From NCBI RefSeq assembly GCF_003347495.1, contig NZ_QCXY01000008.1:1-64000 (forward strand): 64,000 nucleotides of DNA, given 5' to 3'. How positions within the stretch are numbered: the first letter of the stretch is position 1; every line of letters begins with the position of its first letter. The DNA comes from Pleomorphovibrio marinus (GTDB lineage Bacteria; Bacteroidota; Bacteroidia; Cytophagales; Cyclobacteriaceae). This document shows, piece after piece, positions 35,577-44,410 of this stretch. The translations under genes were made by a program, and so were the position numbers. Under the pieces are notes generated by a model, which did no database searches, was not told the DNA's origin, and saw nothing but the letters and a program-made list of their open reading frames with translations.

Positions 35577-38500
35577 ATGAAAATCAAGGAAATCCGCTTA
35601 TGGGTTTTTATCTTTGGCCTGCTCTCTTTGATAGCAGTGTACCTTTTTTTTCAGTCAAAATCCAACAGGGAACAATTGGAGAACCAGTCTCTAAAGGCTA
35701 TTTCCCTATCCAAAAAAAGTTTTTTGGAAGCTTTTCAAAATTACCATGATCAACTGGAAGGCTACTTTATTAGAAATTTTGTGCGTTTGGTGGAAGGTGA
35801 GGACTCCCCTGCAGGCCAATTTGTAGAAATCCTGGATAGCGAAGAAAGGTTTGATGTGCTTGAATTGTCCCAGGTCTCAAAAGAAGAATTAAAGCAGTTC
35901 CATCATGGGCCCAAGTTGGTTGATATAAAGCATGGGAAGCAAATCTTCATAGAAATCGATGGGTTAAGGGTGGATTTTTCTCCATATAGGGGGGATGGAC
36001 TTACCCCCCGGCTTTCAAGTTTGCTGTTAGCTTTATCCGAATCCAACTTATCGAGGGAATATGGGTTTTTGAGTGAAAACCAAACTGAGATTTTCGAGTC
36101 CAAGCATTTGATTCCTTTGGAGGATTTAATGGAACACAATCAGCAGAGCCAGTTTTTTGATGAAATATACATTTTGGACAGTCTCGGAAGTGTGGTATTT
36201 CCTGCATCCTATGCAGGCTTGAAGTTATTGGAAACAGACGATTTAGAAAATGGCCTACAGGTAAATCCCGACCTGTCCTACACCAATAAGGGGGACCAAC
36301 ATCTTCAGATGCAGATTGGTACTGTGGATTATGAGGGTTTTCTAACCCCTATGCGGCTGGCAGGCACTCCACTGTTCCTTTTAGGGGTTAAGGAGAGCAG
36401 TCAGTTTCAGCGTGTCGCATATAGAATTGACTTTAACCTCCTTAGCCTCCTGTTGATTGCATTGTCATTGGTTTTTGTTGCGATCCCGCTTATCAGTATT
36501 TTTACCTTGAGTGAAGGGGATGTCCTTACCAAAAAAAGAGTAGTGGGGCTGGGGTTCTCTTTGATTGTTTTTATGTTGGTATTAGGCTTTACTATTGCCT
36601 TTTTTCAAAACCAAAAAACGGGCAGGCATCCATTTTTGAAAGTGAATGAACAAGATGGCGATATAAAAAAAATTGAGAAGGCTTTTGTAGATGAAGTGGT
36701 CGATCTGCTTCAAAAGTTGGAACGGGAGGATGTAGAGGTATTTCTTATGGACAGGGAGTTTCCGGAAAACCTTTATGAATATTTGTCTTTTTCTACTGAA
36801 AGAGGGAGTGTGGGGGATGTTAGAACCTTTATTTTCCCGGATAGACATCAAAAACCTTTGAAAATCGACTTCGGATCTAGGTCAGTTGTTGCCATACCTA
36901 ACAGGGATTATGTGAAAGCGGTGGCTAAGGACACCACTCATAAAGCCTTTATCAGTGCCCAGTTTTCCAAGGCTAGCGGTAAACTGGAAGGAGTGATAAG
37001 TAGCAGCAATAACGCAAAGGGCAAAGCCATAACCTTCGCCATTGATAGATTGGCTCCTGAACAAAGCATAAAACACAGGTATTTTATTTTTAAACCCGAA
37101 GGAAAAGTTCTGTTAAAAAGTGACAAAGTGAATATCCCGGTTTCCAACCTTCAAGATGCACTGGGTGATTCCAGGTGGAAAGAAATAAAAAGCTTGGTGG
37201 AGAACAACCCATTTCCTAGGTCAGAGGATTATTGGGAAGTGCCGGTACATGTTAATGGGTACGGGTATGTTGCCATTTTGAAGAAGTTGGATATCTCCGG
37301 GTTTGACTCACCTATTTGGGGGCTATACCTGGTGGATCAGCATCTGCAAAACACCCTACATGCATTTACAGCCTTAGAAGCACTGTTCATTATCTTTTCC
37401 TATTTTCTGATGCTATTTATGTTGACACTGTTCAATAGGCTAGCTACTCCCAAAAACACCTATTTAAGGGCAAAACCCTTTGATTATGCATGGTATAGGC
37501 CCCGTATAAGGCATAGAAATGCCTTTTTATTTTCTAACTATTTGTTGTTTTTCTTGATTTTGCTGTTTGCTTCGGCCTATCTGTTTCTTTCCCTTAATTT
37601 CTTCATGTCCTTGTTATGGGCACTAATTTTTGGGTACCATGCCAGTATTTGTAATTATATCTTGATTCATGGAGTTGGAGCAGGAAGGGTAGAATCCAAG
37701 GAGTTTAATTTTTTAGGGCCGGCGATTACGCTTTTGCTGATTTTTATGTCCCTTCAGCTATTTTTTCTTTTGGGATCTGACAAACCCTTGACAATTACTT
37801 TTTCCCTACTCCTTCTAATTTTGCTGTTGGGGATCATGATCCTATGTGGGTATTGGGTTTTCAGTGGCAGGTTGCCTGATTTATTGCCTGATTTTAGTAA
37901 GTCAACTTCTTTGACCAAAAGAATTCATTTTAGGTTGAACAAAGTATGGAACTTTGTAACCCAACTGCCAGTGGAGAAGCGAATTTTTGCACTCAATTTT
38001 TTATTATGGATTTTCATCCTTGGGTTTATTCCAGGGTACATTCTACACAGGCACGTCTTTCATCAAGAAAACTATATCTGGGAAGAGGCCATGGGGCTAT
38101 CTGATTCAGATTCCAGAGCTGAAGAGGAAGTCAGTGATTTTTATCAAGAATTGATCAACATTCATGAAAAGGTGAGGCGAAATTATTTTACCAAAATCAC
38201 CCACAGGGATGAGCAGATCCATGATTTTGTCTCTGCAAATGTAGGAGCTATTAAGCGGTCATTTTTTGAGGGGAGAATTCCATTGGATATTTCTTCCAAA
38301 GCTCCTTCCAGGAGTTTTTTGGGGTTGGTCGTAGATAAGTTCGGGAGAATCCCCCTTTTAGTGGCTTTGGTATTGATTACCTTGCTCATTGTATTCCACC
38401 TTTTATTAAAACTCAGTAATAGGGTCTTTTTAATAGATTATCTTTTCTCATTCGATAGAAACTTGCAGCCTGAATCAAGAAGACACCTAGGCCAATATTT

Positions 38501-39539
38501 TGTCGTTTGCTTGGACAGCAAGTTGGGTAAAGAGTGGTTTTTGGATCAATTCAAGCTTTCCCTTCAGGACGTTTTGTTGGTGGACCTTTCCTTGGACCAA
38601 TTCGATAGGGTAAATGAAGAGGACAAAAGAAAGAGTGTTTTAATCCTAAATTTCCACTGGGTTAAAGACAGGAAAACCCTTAAAAGGGCAATAGAATTTT
38701 TGAAGGAGTATTTGAATGCTACTGATAGGCAAATATTCATCCATTCGGGAAAACCCATTTTGGATGTACTAAACCAAATGGATATGGAAGGTAGGGTCTG
38801 GTTGTCAGAATTAACGAAAACCTTTTTGTTTTTTACCGTTCCTTTACATTTTAGGACTACTGGCATGCCACAGTCAGATATTTTCGATTATTTTAGGAAT
38901 ACATATTCCCAACCAAGATTATTGAAAGGGAAAGAATCAGTGGCTTTAATGCAATTGAATACAGAAATCAGTTATGGGCACAAGGAAAATACACTTGCAT
39001 TATTGACAAAAGCAGAGTTGGAAAATGAAGATGGTACTGTATTCATAAGCAGGGAAAAATACGAAAAGGCTATATTAACCATCCAAAGATATAATAAGAC
39101 TTATTTTTTTAATATATGGGATGCTTTAAACTTTAAAGAAAGAAAAATGGTATACTATTATGCTGCGGAGGGATTCATAAACTACACCAACAGGGAGACA
39201 CTTTCCCAATTGCTTCAGAAGGGAGTTATGGTGCTCTCTGCCACACGGGAAAAGTTGGTCTTGTTTACCGAGAGCTTCAGGAACTTTGTACTGCTCAATG
39301 TGACGCAGGAAGATTTGAAAAGGTTTAACCGGGAAGAAAGTGAGAAAGGGAATGCCAAAACCATTAAAGGAGCAATTATAAGTTTTGTATTTATAGCCTT
39401 TGCCCTGCTGAGCTACTTTGACCCGGGGTTGATCGATCAATCCATTGCCTACGTAAGTGGGGCTGTAGGGGTTTTAGGCACCATTTACAGTGTGTTCCAG
39501 AGACTTCCGGATAAATTTTGGAGAAAAAATGAATCGTAA
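35577..39539 (+). CDS. Large multi-pass membrane protein with Cache-like regions and degenerate P-loop-like domain, unknown
   Basis: 1320 residues. An N-terminal helix (8-26) is followed by a periplasmic, Cache-like region to about 280, two helices (about 284-345), a second extracytoplasmic region (about 350-600) and then seven or eight helices (about 600-960). The C-terminal cytoplasmic part (about 965-1290) opens with VVCLDSKLGKEW, at the place of a Walker A but lacking the GK[ST] pattern, and has a hydrophobic VLILNFHW strand like a Walker B. A helical, winged-helix-like segment (YYYAAEGFINYTNRETLSQL) and a final hydrophobic hairpin follow. No kinase, GGDEF or phosphatase motif is seen. 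It could be a sensor with a STAND-like output that lost catalysis. An ECF sigma gene follows after 246 bp. Length and frame are intact. Confidence 0.7.
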   Translation: MKIKEIRLWVFIFGLLSLIAVYLFFQSKSNREQLENQSLKAISLSKKSFLEAFQNYHDQLEGYFIRNFVRLVEGEDSPAGQFVEILDSEERFDVLELSQVSKEELKQFHHGPKLVDIKHGKQIFIEIDGLRVDFSPYRGDGLTPRLSSLLLALSESNLSREYGFLSENQTEIFESKHLIPLEDLMEHNQQSQFFDEIYILDSLGSVVFPASYAGLKLLETDDLENGLQVNPDLSYTNKGDQHLQMQIGTVDYEGFLTPMRLAGTPLFLLGVKESSQFQRVAYRIDFNLLSLLLIALSLVFVAIPLISIFTLSEGDVLTKKRVVGLGFSLIVFMLVLGFTIAFFQNQKTGRHPFLKVNEQDGDIKKIEKAFVDEVVDLLQKLEREDVEVFLMDREFPENLYEYLSFSTERGSVGDVRTFIFPDRHQKPLKIDFGSRSVVAIPNRDYVKAVAKDTTHKAFISAQFSKASGKLEGVISSSNNAKGKAITFAIDRLAPEQSIKHRYFIFKPEGKVLLKSDKVNIPVSNLQDALGDSRWKEIKSLVENNPFPRSEDYWEVPVHVNGYGYVAILKKLDISGFDSPIWGLYLVDQHLQNTLHAFTALEALFIIFSYFLMLFMLTLFNRLATPKNTYLRAKPFDYAWYRPRIRHRNAFLFSNYLLFFLILLFASAYLFLSLNFFMSLLWALIFGYHASICNYILIHGVGAGRVESKEFNFLGPAITLLLIFMSLQLFFLLGSDKPLTITFSLLLLILLLGIMILCGYWVFSGRLPDLLPDFSKSTSLTKRIHFRLNKVWNFVTQLPVEKRIFALNFLLWIFILGFIPGYILHRHVFHQENYIWEEAMGLSDSDSRAEEEVSDFYQELINIHEKVRRNYFTKITHRDEQIHDFVSANVGAIKRSFFEGRIPLDISSKAPSRSFLGLVVDKFGRIPLLVALVLITLLIVFHLLLKLSNRVFLIDYLFSFDRNLQPESRRHLGQYFVVCLDSKLGKEWFLDQFKLSLQDVLLVDLSLDQFDRVNEEDKRKSVLILNFHWVKDRKTLKRAIEFLKEYLNATDRQIFIHSGKPILDVLNQMDMEGRVWLSELTKTFLFFTVPLHFRTTGMPQSDIFDYFRNTYSQPRLLKGKESVALMQLNTEISYGHKENTLALLTKAELENEDGTVFISREKYEKAILTIQRYNKTYFFNIWDALNFKERKMVYYYAAEGFINYTNRETLSQLLQKGVMVLSATREKLVLFTESFRNFVLLNVTQEDLKRFNREESEKGNAKTIKGAIISFVFIAFALLSYFDPGLIDQSIAYVSGAVGVLGTIYSVFQRLPDKFWRKNES

Positions 39540-39676
39540 CTAGGTGTAGCTTGTTACTTAAATAGTATAGGATCCAGAAATTGTAAAATTATGTTAAAAA
39601 AAATTGGATCAATTCAGAATTTTATTGGTGAATGAAATAAATATTGACTAGAGTTTCTTAAAAAAACAAAAATTGA

Positions 39677-39707
39677 TTGCGTGGTTTCATAGGATTATAT
39701 ACATTTG
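39677..39707 (+). promoter_or_regulatory. Bacteroidota promoter for the ECF sigma gene
   Basis: TTG at 39677-39679 and TACATTTG at 39700-39707 with exactly 20 bp between them match the consensus (TTG, 19-21, TAnnTTTG) well. Transcription would start near 39714, giving a 72-nt leader to the ATG at 39786. Confidence 0.6.
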
Positions 39708-39785
39708 AAAGCTTGGGATTTTCCTTAAACCACAAAATTTCACAATATGGGATAAAACTCTACGTTATCTTAAACGACAATTTAT

Positions 39786-40388
39786 ATGAGTAAAAGGGTA
39801 GGACCTAAAGACAGTGAACTTATCTCACAGTACAGGAACGGAAGTGAAATCGCTTTCGAGAAGTTGGTAGATAAGTACAAAACCAGAGTTTATACGACTA
39901 TTTTTATGATAGTCAAAGATCAGGGTGTAGCAGAGGATTTATTACAAGATGTCTTTGTAAAGGTAGTACAGACGCTTAACTCAGATAGGTATAACGAAGA
40001 AGGGAAGTTCCAGCCATGGTTGATGCGTATAGCGCATAATCTGGCTATTGACCACTTCAGAAAGATGAAGAGGTACCCTTCGATCTTAATGGAAGATGGA
40101 TCCAATGTGTTCAATACCCTCACTTTTGCTGAGGAGAACGTGGAGGACTTGAAAGTAAGGGATGAGACTCACGCTTTGGTAAGGCAGTTGGTTGACGAGT
40201 TGCCGGAAAACCAAAAGCAGGTGTTGATAATGCGGCATTACATGGATTTAAGTTTCCAAGAAATCGCAGAACAAACAGGAGTCAGCATCAATACGGCTTT
40301 GGGACGAATGCGTTATGCCTTAATTAATTTAAGGAAGAAACTTAAACAAATTAATATCGCCTATGACCGAATCTTTTACCCCAAATGA
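39786..40388 (+). CDS. ECF-type RNA polymerase sigma factor
   Basis: 200 residues with sigma region 2 (EKLVDKYKTRVYTTIF, VAEDLLQDVFVKV, FQPWLMRIAHNLAIDHFRK) and region 4 (LPENQKQVLIMRHYMDLSFQ, EIAEQTGVSINTALGRMRYA). No FecR-type anti-sigma gene follows. Instead a 78-residue acidic protein overlaps its end by 26 bp. It has a promoter of the primary-sigma type, so it is probably expressed by default rather than only by autoregulation. Confidence 0.92.
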   Translation: MSKRVGPKDSELISQYRNGSEIAFEKLVDKYKTRVYTTIFMIVKDQGVAEDLLQDVFVKVVQTLNSDRYNEEGKFQPWLMRIAHNLAIDHFRKMKRYPSILMEDGSNVFNTLTFAEENVEDLKVRDETHALVRQLVDELPENQKQVLIMRHYMDLSFQEIAEQTGVSINTALGRMRYALINLRKKLKQINIAYDRIFYPK

Positions 40389-40599
40389 CTTGGTAAAATA
40401 CATTTACCAGGAAATGGCAGCCTTTGAAGTGGAGCGATTTGAAAAAGCATTGCATACAAATCCCGTTTTGATGCAAGACTATATGGAATTGCTCAGCACT
40501 ATGGATCTTTTGGATAATCTTTTTATAGAGCCACAAGAAGAATTGGTAAGTGAAATTAAAAGCAACTGTCAATCCACCACTGGACTTGAAAAAGTCTAA
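40363..40599 (+). CDS. Small acidic protein overlapping the sigma gene, possible sigma regulator
   Basis: 78 residues, predicted helical and acidic, no membrane segment. It starts inside the last codons of the sigma gene, so translation is probably coupled. Sequence features: TPNDLVKYIYQEMAAFEVER and LLSTMDLLDNLF. The N-terminal pattern (helix with E-x-x-x-x-E-x-x-x-F-E-x-x-L) is reminiscent of the cytoplasmic anti-sigma-type helices that precede a membrane segment, but here that segment is missing. Role as anti-sigma is inference. A terminator follows. Confidence 0.7.
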   Translation: MTESFTPNDLVKYIYQEMAAFEVERFEKALHTNPVLMQDYMELLSTMDLLDNLFIEPQEELVSEIKSNCQSTTGLEKV

Positions 40600-40620
40600 A
40601 AAAACCGCCTGAAAAGCATT

Positions 40621-40659
40621 AAACCTGTTGAACCTATATGGCCTCAACAGGTTTTTTTG
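40621..40659 (+). terminator. Intrinsic terminator of the sigma operon
   Basis: Stem AAACCTGTTGA / TCAACAGGTTT around a 12-nt loop, then seven T. Located 22 bp after the stop of the small acidic gene. Confidence 0.88.
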
Positions 40660-40714
40660 TTTAAGCTACTTCTGGCGATTTGGAACTTTATAACCTAATC
40701 CACTATTTTTACCC

Positions 40715-41395
40715 ATGCTAAAAAAAGAAAGGTTTAAGGCTTTTGTAGAGCATTTTGGCAAGAAAATGCCTGTGCCTGAAACAGAATTGCAGTACGAAAC
40801 CCCCTTTCAACTCTTAATTGCTGTGGTTCTTAGTGCCCAATGTACGGATAAAAGGATAAATATGGTCACCCCAGCCATATTCCGCGACTTCCCCACCCCT
40901 GGGCATCTGGCAAGCAGTAACTTTGAGGAGTTATTCCCCTATATAAAATCGGTTTCATACCCAAATAACAAAACCAAACATTTGCTAGGCATGGGCAAAA
41001 TGCTGGTGGAAAGCTTTGAAGGGGAGGTGCCCTCTACAGTGGAGGATCTAATGAAACTTCCGGGAGTAGGAAGGAAAACAGCCAATGTGATTACCAGTGT
41101 GGTTTGGAAACAGCCCAACATGGCCGTGGATACGCATGTTTTTAGGGTTTCTAAGCGTATAGGATTGGTACCGCTGAATTCCAAAACTCCTTTGGAGGTA
41201 GAAATGCACCTGGTGAGGCATTTACCTGCTGAGCATATCCACAGAGCCCATCATTGGTTGATACTGCATGGAAGGTATACCTGCCTGGCCCGCAAACCAA
41301 AATGTGAAAGTTGTGATATCACGCACTTTTGTAGATATTTTGAAAAACAACAACTTCATAAAACCAAAGGGATAATTCCTGAAGGAAAATCCTAA
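40715..41395 (+). CDS. nth: Endonuclease III (DNA glycosylase/AP lyase)
   Basis: 226 residues. The helix-hairpin-helix LPGVGRKTANVI contains the catalytic Lys121, and Asp139 lies in VDTHVFRV, matching Lys120 and Asp138 of the E. coli enzyme. The C-terminal [4Fe-4S] loop has four Cys (CLARKPKCESCDITHFC, spacing 6-2-5). It removes oxidised pyrimidines and cleaves at AP sites. The stop is 1 bp from the next start, so it is in an operon with the asparagine synthase gene. Confidence 0.96.
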   Translation: MLKKERFKAFVEHFGKKMPVPETELQYETPFQLLIAVVLSAQCTDKRINMVTPAIFRDFPTPGHLASSNFEELFPYIKSVSYPNNKTKHLLGMGKMLVESFEGEVPSTVEDLMKLPGVGRKTANVITSVVWKQPNMAVDTHVFRVSKRIGLVPLNSKTPLEVEMHLVRHLPAEHIHRAHHWLILHGRYTCLARKPKCESCDITHFCRYFEKQQLHKTKGIIPEGKS

Positions 41396-41396
41396 T

Positions 41397-43196
41397 ATGT
41401 GTGGGTTACATTTGATTATTAATCAGCAGGAGAGCCAGTCATCCAAGCCTATCCAACAAATGATGGAGGCATCCACACATAGAGGGCCGGATCAATCAGG
41501 CTGGTGCAACCCCTACCATGGAACCTACATGGCCGGAAACCGATTGAAGACTTTAGACCTTGGGGAAGCTGCCAATCAGCCTGTTGCCACCCCCGATGGA
41601 AAGGGGACACTCGTTTGGAATGGAGCTCTTTATAATTACCAAGACCTGAGGAATGAGCTTTTGAACTTGGGCTATGTCTTCCAGAGCCAATCAGATTCTG
41701 AGGTGTTGCTTTTTTGGTTGCATCACCATGGGTTGGCGGGAATTAGACGGCTCAGGGGGATGTTTTCACTTGCTTATTCGGACTTGAGAAACAAACAAGT
41801 GATAGTAGCAAGAGATCCTTTTGGAATGAAGCCATTGTATTATTCCAAGGCTGGAGAGTCCTGGGTTTTTTCATCAGAAAGCAGGCCTATTTTGGCATCG
41901 GGTTTCGTCAAACCCACCTTTGATTCCCACCAATACCATCCCTATTTTTACCTTAGGCATAGCCTTCCGGATCGCTCATTTTACCATTCTATAAGACAGG
42001 TGCTGCCGGGCACTGCCCTGGTCATTGATAATCATGGCAGAAAAGTCAATGCCATAAACCTAAATTCCTCCGAGCCTAGCATTGGCCAACCCTCCACGCA
42101 AAATGTAAAGGATTTGTTGCTAGATGCAGTGCTGACTCATTTTCACGCAGATGTGCCCGTTGGTATGATTTTAAGTGGGGGTATGGACAGTAGCCTATTG
42201 TATCATTTATGGTTCAAGCAAACCGGCACCCCCTTGTTCACTTTTACTGCAGGGTTCGAGAAAAAATATAAGAAGGCATACCCTGATGCCAGTTATTCCA
42301 GGGCTTTGGCTTCCAAGTATCATGGGGAACATCAGGAGGTTTTGATCCGCCCCGAAGAGGTTTTAGCAAACTGGGAAAACTATATTGCTGACCTGGATCA
42401 GCCTGTCGGCGACAGTGCTGGGTTTTTGACCTGGATGATTGCCAAAGAGGCGAAAAAGAAAGTCAAGATCTTGATTAGTGGTGCTGGAGCGGATGAACTT
42501 TTCGGTGGATATAATAGGCATAAGGCCTACATACGCTTTTTAAGTCATCCCTCATTTTGGCATAGGATTGCAAAGCTGCCGTTAAGGTTTCCTCCTGCTT
42601 TGAGATTGTTAGAAAAATTGAGGTCTTCTATATCCCAAGACCCATTCTTGACCTATCTCAATTTTGCATCCCTGGCACCACTACCTGAGGCACTGAAACA
42701 GCAGGTTTGGACTTATTTTCCAAAAAACTTAGCTCCCTACAAAAGTGCATTGGAGTGGGACAGAACCGTTTACCTGGTTAACGACATCCTGAAAATCCAT
42801 GACAATGCCAATATGGCTCATGGGATTGAAGGTAGGGCTCCTTATATTGATTGGCCTCTAATCAGGCTCAGCTCCAATCTCCCAGAGGAAATGCATAGGG
42901 AAATATCAAGTAAAAAATGGTTGCGAGAAATCTTGCAGGAAGAGGGGCTAAGCAAAATAACGAAAAGAAAGAAGTTGGGCTTTGGTCTGCCTTTGAAGGA
43001 ATGGATTAGGGATCATCAGGGCTTTAGGGATTATTTGTTTCGGACTCTTGTGGATTTTGGGAAAAGTGAAGGAGGGGCTTTGCCTTCGGAGATGCGGAAT
43101 ATGTCCTTGAATCCTTCGTTATTTGCTAACACTGCATTTCTCCAACTCTGGAACTTGTTTGTCTTGGCGTCTTGGAAAAAACACCATAAATTATGA
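41397..43196 (+). CDS. asnB: Glutamine-hydrolysing asparagine synthase family protein
   Basis: 599 residues. Class II glutamine amidotransferase domain with nucleophile Cys2 (MCGLHLI), RGPDQSG and ARDPFGMKPLYYS; then the synthase domain with the PP-loop SGGMDSS at 260-266 and SGAGADELFGGYNRHK. It transfers ammonia from glutamine to an adenylated carboxylate. Stand-alone AsnB makes asparagine, but members next to glycosyltransferases often amidate sugar acids in surface polysaccharides. Here a glycosyltransferase overlaps its stop by 4 bp (ATGA), favouring that second role or at least coupled expression. Confidence 0.9.
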   Translation: MCGLHLIINQQESQSSKPIQQMMEASTHRGPDQSGWCNPYHGTYMAGNRLKTLDLGEAANQPVATPDGKGTLVWNGALYNYQDLRNELLNLGYVFQSQSDSEVLLFWLHHHGLAGIRRLRGMFSLAYSDLRNKQVIVARDPFGMKPLYYSKAGESWVFSSESRPILASGFVKPTFDSHQYHPYFYLRHSLPDRSFYHSIRQVLPGTALVIDNHGRKVNAINLNSSEPSIGQPSTQNVKDLLLDAVLTHFHADVPVGMILSGGMDSSLLYHLWFKQTGTPLFTFTAGFEKKYKKAYPDASYSRALASKYHGEHQEVLIRPEEVLANWENYIADLDQPVGDSAGFLTWMIAKEAKKKVKILISGAGADELFGGYNRHKAYIRFLSHPSFWHRIAKLPLRFPPALRLLEKLRSSISQDPFLTYLNFASLAPLPEALKQQVWTYFPKNLAPYKSALEWDRTVYLVNDILKIHDNANMAHGIEGRAPYIDWPLIRLSSNLPEEMHREISSKKWLREILQEEGLSKITKRKKLGFGLPLKEWIRDHQGFRDYLFRTLVDFGKSEGGALPSEMRNMSLNPSLFANTAFLQLWNLFVLASWKKHHKL

Positions 43197-44410
43197 GGTT
43201 AATCTACATCCATCAATACTTTCTTACTCCAGAGGAGGGTGGTGCTGTCAGGTCATTCCATTTGGCCATGGGTATGGCAAAAGCCGGTATTCGGGTAGAT
43301 GTGATAAGCTCTCACAATAGAGAAGATTATGACATTCAGGACATGCATGGTTTTAGGGTGCATTATCTCCCTGTCCCTTACAAAAATGAGTTTGGGTTTT
43401 TAAAAAGACTTTGGTCTTTTTGGAATTTTGTGCGTGCAGCAAAAAAGCTAATCCTAAAATTACCACGGCCAGATCTTTTCTTTGTGACCTCTACCCCTCT
43501 TAGCACCGGGTTGATAGGGTTGTGGGCTAAGAAGAGATTTGCCATCCCATTTGTTTTTGAGGTAAGGGACTTGTGGCCAGAGGCTCCTGTAAGGTTGGGA
43601 ATAGTAAAAAACCCATTGTTGAAAAAGTCTTTTTATGGTCTTGAAAAGAGAATCTATCGAAGCGCATCCAAGATTGTGGCCTTGTCCCCAGCCATTAAAA
43701 AGCACATTGCTAAGGTAGTACCGGATAAAGAAGTAAGTTTGATCACCAATTTCGCAGACACTGATTTTTTCTTTCCGGAATACCAGCCGAAGGTGATCGA
43801 TGCCCATGATAGGAGATCTAGTCTTAAAGTTGCCTATGTTGGGGCTATTGGGTTTGTGAATGGACTGGATCAACTCTTGAACCTTGCAAGCGTAGCTCTT
43901 AAAGAGAACTTAGATTGGGAATTTGTAATTATGGGAAAGGGTGCTGCATTGGAGGGGTTAAAGGCAAAAGCAGAGATGGAAAACCTAAATAACGTTTCTT
44001 TTAGGGAATTTGGGGATAAGGAAATGGTAAGGGAAGTATTGGCAAGTGCAGATCTTGTTTATTTATCCTTTCGGCAGGAGCCCATATTGGGTTCCGGAAG
44101 TCCTAATAAGTTTTTTGATGCATTGGCAATGGGTAAACCGGTGATTCTTAATTTTACCGGATGGGTAAAAGAACTGGTTTTGCAACACCATATCGGTTTT
44201 TATCATTTCCCGGGAAAAGAGACTGTTTTGTTGCAAGAGCTAAAAGCCTTCAAGGAAAGGCCTGAGCAGTGGAGTAAAATGAAAACCAAATCAAGAAAAT
44301 TGGCGGTCGAACAATTTTCTAAAAACCTTGCCATAAAAAAGCTCATTGGTCTGCTTAAACCCCTACAGCGACAAGGAAAAGCTAGCGGGGCCTATAACCG
44401 GACTGCCTGA
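43193..44410 (+). CDS. Glycosyltransferase family 4 (WbuB-like)
   Basis: 405 residues, GT-B fold. An N-terminal domain starts LIYIHQYFLTPEEGGAVRSF. Donor-binding C-terminal motifs: VAYVGAIGFVNGLDQLL, GKGAALEGLK and SGSPNKFFDALAMGKPVI (nucleotide-sugar binding E/D-x7-E variant). It is cytoplasmic or loosely membrane-bound and adds a sugar to a lipid-linked glycan. It is coupled to the AsnB-like gene. The 3' end overlaps the convergent gldB-like gene by 29 bp. Confidence 0.88.
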   Translation: MRLIYIHQYFLTPEEGGAVRSFHLAMGMAKAGIRVDVISSHNREDYDIQDMHGFRVHYLPVPYKNEFGFLKRLWSFWNFVRAAKKLILKLPRPDLFFVTSTPLSTGLIGLWAKKRFAIPFVFEVRDLWPEAPVRLGIVKNPLLKKSFYGLEKRIYRSASKIVALSPAIKKHIAKVVPDKEVSLITNFADTDFFFPEYQPKVIDAHDRRSSLKVAYVGAIGFVNGLDQLLNLASVALKENLDWEFVIMGKGAALEGLKAKAEMENLNNVSFREFGDKEMVREVLASADLVYLSFRQEPILGSGSPNKFFDALAMGKPVILNFTGWVKELVLQHHIGFYHFPGKETVLLQELKAFKERPEQWSKMKTKSRKLAVEQFSKNLAIKKLIGLLKPLQRQGKASGAYNRTA

